From: JBHHZM01 sp046758065
Lineage (GTDB): Bacteria; Pseudomonadota; Alphaproteobacteria; JAAXGF01
DNA length: 52,641 nucleotides
Direction: 5' to 3'
NCBI GenBank assembly: GCA_046758065.1
Contig: JBHHZM010000002.1
Location: forward strand, 1-52,641
Shown: piece after piece, positions 49,694-52,641 of the stretch
How positions within the stretch are numbered: position 1 is the stretch's first letter
Layout of the letters: every line of letters starts with the position of its first letter
Made by a program: the position numbers and the translations under genes
The notes under the pieces: model-generated
What the model was told of the DNA's origin: nothing
Databases searched by the model: none
Seen by the model: the letters and a program-made list of their open reading frames with translations, nothing else

Positions 49694-50950
49694 ATGCCCC
49701 AGCTTTCCGATGACTGCTTCGCCCACGGCGGTCCGCTGATGACCACGGCGGAGGCGCTCGAGCGCATCGCCGCGCTTGCCGTCACGGTGACCGAGGCCGA
49801 GACGGCGCCGCTGCGCCGGGCTTCGGGGCGCATCCTCGCCGAGGACGTCGTCGCGCCCTTCGACGTGCCGCCGCACGACAACGCGGCGGTCGACGGCTAC
49901 GCCGTGTTCTTCGACGATCTCGACCCCGACGGCGAAACCCGCCTGCCGGTGACGGGACGGATCGCCGCCGGCCATCCGCTCGACCGCCCGATGGCGCGCG
50001 GCGAGGCGCTGCGCGTCTTCACCGGCGCGCCTATGCCCAAGGGCCCCGACACGGTGATGATGCAGGAGGACTGCCGCGCGGACGGCGACGAGGTGGTGAT
50101 CATGCCCGGCATCCGCCGCGGCGCCAACCGCCGCGACGCCGGCGAGGACATCGCGAAGGGCAGCGTCATCCTCGAACGCGGCCGCCGGCTGCGGCCGCAG
50201 GACCTCGGGCTCGCCGCCTCGGTCGGACGCAGCGCGCTCGCGGTCTACCGGCCGCTCCGGGTGGCGGTCTTCTCGACCGGCGACGAGGTGCGCGAGCCCG
50301 GCGCGGCGCTCGACGAGGGCGCGATCTACGACGCCAACCGCTACGTCCTGACCGCGCTGCTCGAAGCCCAGGGCGCCGCGGTCACCGACCTCGGCATCCT
50401 GCCCGACGATGTCGAAACCGTGCGCGCCGCGCTCGCCGGGGCGGCGCGGGATCACGATGTGCTGTTTACCTCGGGCGGGGTCTCGGTCGGCGAGGAGGAT
50501 CACGTCAAGGCCGCGGTCGAGGCGCTCGGGCGGCTGCACTTCTGGCGTCTGGCGATCCGGCCCGGCCGGCCGCTGGCGCTGGGTCAGGTGGGCGCGACGC
50601 CGTTCGTCGGCCTGCCCGGCAACCCGGTGGCGGCGATGGTCACCTTCCTGCGCATCGCCCGGCCGCTGGTCCTCAGGCTCTCGGGCTGCCGCGAGGTGAC
50701 GCCGCACCTCTTCCGGGTGCGCGCCGACTTCGACTACAAGAAGAAGAAAAACCGCCGCGAATGGCTGCGCGCCCGTCTGGTGGCGCGCGCCGACGGCAGT
50801 CTCGCCGCCGAGAAGTTTCCGCGCGGCGGCGCCGGCATCCTGTCGTCGCTGGTCGCCGCCGACGGCCTGATTGAACTGCCCGAGGAGATGACCCAATTGA
50901 CAAGCGGGACGATGGTCGATTTCCTGCCCTTCAGCGAGGTGAGCCGATGA
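49694..50950 (+). CDS. moeA: Molybdopterin molybdenumtransferase MoeA
   Basis: A 418-residue enzyme that inserts molybdenum into adenylated molybdopterin. Conserved blocks: DVPPHDNAAVDGYAV, GAPMPKGPDTVMMQEDC, FSTGDEVREPG, YDANRYVLTALLEAQG and TSGGVSVGEEDHVK with LPGNPVAAMVTF. The C-terminal domain IV region has a basic run (DYKKKKNRREWLRARL). It overlaps moaD by four bases. Confidence 0.95.
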   Translation: MPQLSDDCFAHGGPLMTTAEALERIAALAVTVTEAETAPLRRASGRILAEDVVAPFDVPPHDNAAVDGYAVFFDDLDPDGETRLPVTGRIAAGHPLDRPMARGEALRVFTGAPMPKGPDTVMMQEDCRADGDEVVIMPGIRRGANRRDAGEDIAKGSVILERGRRLRPQDLGLAASVGRSALAVYRPLRVAVFSTGDEVREPGAALDEGAIYDANRYVLTALLEAQGAAVTDLGILPDDVETVRAALAGAARDHDVLFTSGGVSVGEEDHVKAAVEALGRLHFWRLAIRPGRPLALGQVGATPFVGLPGNPVAAMVTFLRIARPLVLRLSGCREVTPHLFRVRADFDYKKKKNRREWLRARLVARADGSLAAEKFPRGGAGILSSLVAADGLIELPEEMTQLTSGTMVDFLPFSEVSR

Positions 50951-51198
50951 AGATCCGCTATTTCGCCTGGCTCAGGACCAAGGTGGGCACCGACTCGGAA
51001 GAGGTGACGCCGCCCGCCGAGGTGCGCGACGTCGGCGGCCTGATCGACTGGCTCAAGGGGCGCGGCGACGGCTACGCCGACGCCCTGGCGCGGCCCGAAC
51101 TGGTGCGCGTCGCGGTCAACCGGGAATACGTCGGCCCCGACCACGCCGTCGGACCGGGCGACGAGGTCGCGCTGTTTCCCCCGGTGACCGGGGGGTGA
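50947..51198 (+). CDS. moaD: Molybdopterin synthase sulfur carrier subunit MoaD
   Basis: An 83-residue ubiquitin-like protein. The C-terminal Gly-Gly (FPPVTGG), which carries the thiocarboxylate used in dithiolene formation, is present, and the N-terminus MKIRYFAWLRTKVG is typical. It pairs with MoaE, which lies 121 bp downstream past a long hairpin. Confidence 0.94.
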   Translation: MKIRYFAWLRTKVGTDSEEVTPPAEVRDVGGLIDWLKGRGDGYADALARPELVRVAVNREYVGPDHAVGPGDEVALFPPVTGG

Positions 51199-51200
51199 TA

Positions 51201-51237
51201 CCAGCCAGCAAAACGACCGGGTCGCTTTGCTGGCTGG
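51201..51237 (+). repeat. Near-perfect 37-nt hairpin between moaD and moaE
   Basis: CCAGCCAGCAAA (51201-51212) pairs with TTTGCTGGCTGG (51226-51237), and inside it CGACC with GGTCG, leaving one A/C mismatch and a one-base centre. The DNA is an almost perfect palindrome. It starts 2 bp after the moaD stop and could attenuate, stabilise or process the transcript. Confidence 0.75.
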
Positions 51238-51319
51238 AGCCAGCGACTGCCGGCCGCCGACCGTTCGGCGAAAGCCAAGCGGGGGTACGTCCGCGCCCGG
51301 CGACTGAGGGCCAATTAAA

Positions 51320-51775
51320 ATGACCGTCCGCGTGCAACGCGACGACTTCGACCCCGGCGCCGAGATCGCGGCGCTCGGCGAAGGGCGGCGGGGGATCGGC
51401 GGCGTCGTCGCCTTCGTCGGGCTGGTCCGCGATGTCGCCGGCGACACGGCGCTCGAGGCGATGACGCTCGAACACTACCCCGGCATGACCGAGCGGAAGC
51501 TCGCCGCGATCGAGGCCGAGGCGCGGGCGCGCTGGCCGCTCGAGGCGAGCCTCATCGTCCACCGTTACGGCCGGCTCGAACCGGGCGAGCGCATCGTCCT
51601 CGTGGTCACCGCGTCGGCCCACCGCAAGGCCGCCTTCGAGGCCTGCGAGTTCCTGATCGACTGGCTCAAGACCAGGGCGCCGTTCTGGAAGCTCGAAGAG
51701 ACGGCGGAGGGCGAGCGATGGGTGGACGCGCGCGACGCCGACGACGACGCGGCGGGGCGCTGGGGGGAAGGCTGA
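51320..51775 (+). CDS. moaE: Molybdopterin synthase catalytic subunit MoaE
   Basis: A 151-residue enzyme converting precursor Z to molybdopterin with sulfur from MoaD. Conserved: GGVVAFVGLVRD, LEHYPGMTERKL, VHRYGRLEPGERIVLV, and the catalytic lysines in SAHRKAAFEACEFLIDWLKTRAPFWK. GAGG precedes the ATG. It is separated from moaD by the hairpin. Confidence 0.95.
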   Translation: MTVRVQRDDFDPGAEIAALGEGRRGIGGVVAFVGLVRDVAGDTALEAMTLEHYPGMTERKLAAIEAEARARWPLEASLIVHRYGRLEPGERIVLVVTASAHRKAAFEACEFLIDWLKTRAPFWKLEETAEGERWVDARDADDDAAGRWGEG

Positions 51776-51830
51776 TCGCGTTCCCGGCACCCGACCGGCG
51801 CGCCGCCAGATTCGACGAGGAGGCACACCG

Positions 51831-52641
51831 ATGTCCGGAATCATCGTCGGCATTCACGGCCTCGCCAACAAGCCGCCGAAGACCCGACTCACCGGGTTCT
51901 GGCGCCAATCGATCGCCGAAGGGCTCGAAAAGTCCTGCCGCATCTCGCACCCGCGCTTCGACTTCCGGATGGTCTACTGGGCCGATCTTCTCTACAAGAC
52001 GCAGCAGCACGACGACCCCCTGTTCGATTTCGACCGGCTGTATGACCGGGAGCCCTACACCCCCGGTCCGGCGAAGCTGAAAACCTACGATCAAGGCTTT
52101 CTCGACATTATCCGCGCCGACGTCTCGGCCCTCGCCGGCGCGGCGGCCGATTACGCCAAGCGGCAGTTCGGCATGGACGCCGTCGCCGACTGGATCATCA
52201 GAAAGACCCTCAGGGACCTCGCGTTCTACTACGACGACGAACGCAAGATCGGCGACCGCTCGAAGCCGAAGCGGAAGGTCCGGGCGCGCAAGGTGTTGCA
52301 GGACGAACTGCGGAACGCGCTCAAGCCGCTCAAGGGCGAGCGGATCATGCTGATCGCCCATTCGATGGGATCGATCATCGCCTACGACGTGCTGCGCGAC
52401 ATCGGCCGGGAAGACCCGTCGTTCGAGGTCGCGCATTTCGCCACCATCGGATCGCCCCTCGGCCTGCCGCACGTCAAGGCCAAGATCATCGAGGAACGGG
52501 CCTACGCCGGGACGAAGCGCAAGCGCGTCCGCACCCCGACCGTCGTCACCGGACGCTGGGTCAACTACGCCGACCGGAGAGACCCGGTCGCCCTCGATAC
52601 CCATCTGCGGGACGACTACGGACCGAACGCGCACGGCGTCC
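51831..52641 (+). CDS. Alpha/beta hydrolase-like protein (partial, 3' end missing)
   Basis: The reading frame is open from the ATG at 51831 (GAGGAGG site just upstream) to the window edge, 270 residues. The nucleophile elbow HSMGS (in MLIAHSMGSIIAYDVL) is near residue 171, and DRRDPVALDTHL later resembles the acid region of serine hydrolases. The N-terminal GIIVGIHGLANKPP fits the oxyanion-side start of an alpha/beta hydrolase. No signal peptide. Its start is 55 bp after moaE. The substrate is unknown and the last part of the protein lies beyond the window. Confidence 0.75.
   Translation, partial: MSGIIVGIHGLANKPPKTRLTGFWRQSIAEGLEKSCRISHPRFDFRMVYWADLLYKTQQHDDPLFDFDRLYDREPYTPGPAKLKTYDQGFLDIIRADVSALAGAAADYAKRQFGMDAVADWIIRKTLRDLAFYYDDERKIGDRSKPKRKVRARKVLQDELRNALKPLKGERIMLIAHSMGSIIAYDVLRDIGREDPSFEVAHFATIGSPLGLPHVKAKIIEERAYAGTKRKRVRTPTVVTGRWVNYADRRDPVALDTHLRDDYGPNAHGV

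Overview
The window is a GC-rich chromosomal segment from an alphaproteobacterium, most like a Rhodospirillales-type lineage. Four things point there: the gene order DnaJ-like protein / AmpD amidase / RNase P RNA / mraZ, the complete division and cell-wall (dcw) cluster running on into lpxC, bamD, recN and ligA, the uvrC-pgsA-molybdopterin gene order, and regulatory sites of alphaproteobacterial type. The species cannot be named from this sequence. No transposase, phage gene, CRISPR array or tRNA was seen; this is mostly core chromosome with two accessory-looking stretches (about 32.2-40 kb and 39.4-44.8 kb).

Layout. 1-3384: a polar amino-acid ABC importer split over two divergent units (ATPase plus a partial binding protein on the minus strand; a second binding protein plus permease on the plus strand). 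3414-5438: an EF-G-like translational GTPase on the minus strand. 5677-7226: a TerB/DnaJ-domain protein and an AmpD-type amidase with a peptidoglycan-binding domain. 7258-7668: RNase P RNA. 7669-8072: a dense control region with two LexA-type boxes, one full CtrA-type box and a four-repeat MraZ operator overlapping a promoter. 8073-26254: mraZ-rsmH-ftsL-ftsI-murE-murF-mraY-murD-ftsW-murG-murC-murB-ddl-ftsQ-ftsA-ftsZ, nearly all overlapping or abutting, so one long transcription unit is likely. 26466-32154: lpxC, bamD, recN, ligA. 32185-36243: a small unknown protein, a REP-like palindrome, a DmpA-type peptidase, an ICMT-family methyltransferase, a class III cyclase that lacks the usual base-binding lysine, and a BON-domain protein behind a leader with three hairpins. 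36383-38843: a nitrate/sulfonate/taurine-type ABC importer. 38907-39428: a lipoprotein with a Gly/Tyr-rich tail.

39441-44815 (minus strand) is the most distinctive block. It reads, in transcription order, pqqA - PQQ-dependent alcohol dehydrogenase with a WDxD active-site signature (typical of lanthanide-dependent enzymes) - secreted type 1 copper protein - two secreted proteins of unknown function - ABC ATPase - ABC-2 permease. It looks like a self-contained periplasmic alcohol oxidation system in which a cupredoxin, not a cytochrome c, stands next to the dehydrogenase; the ABC genes resemble those linked to lanthanide/PQQ alcohol dehydrogenase systems elsewhere. The rest of the PQQ pathway (pqqB-E) is not in the window.

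45566-46292: cold-shock protein with a long leader and a small coiled-coil protein. 46504-51775: uvrC, pgsA, and molybdenum-cofactor genes mobB, moeA, moaD, moaE, with a long hairpin between moaD and moaE. 51831-end: a partial alpha/beta hydrolase running off the edge. Coordinates come from reading the sequence; no database search was run, so family names rest on motif recognition.
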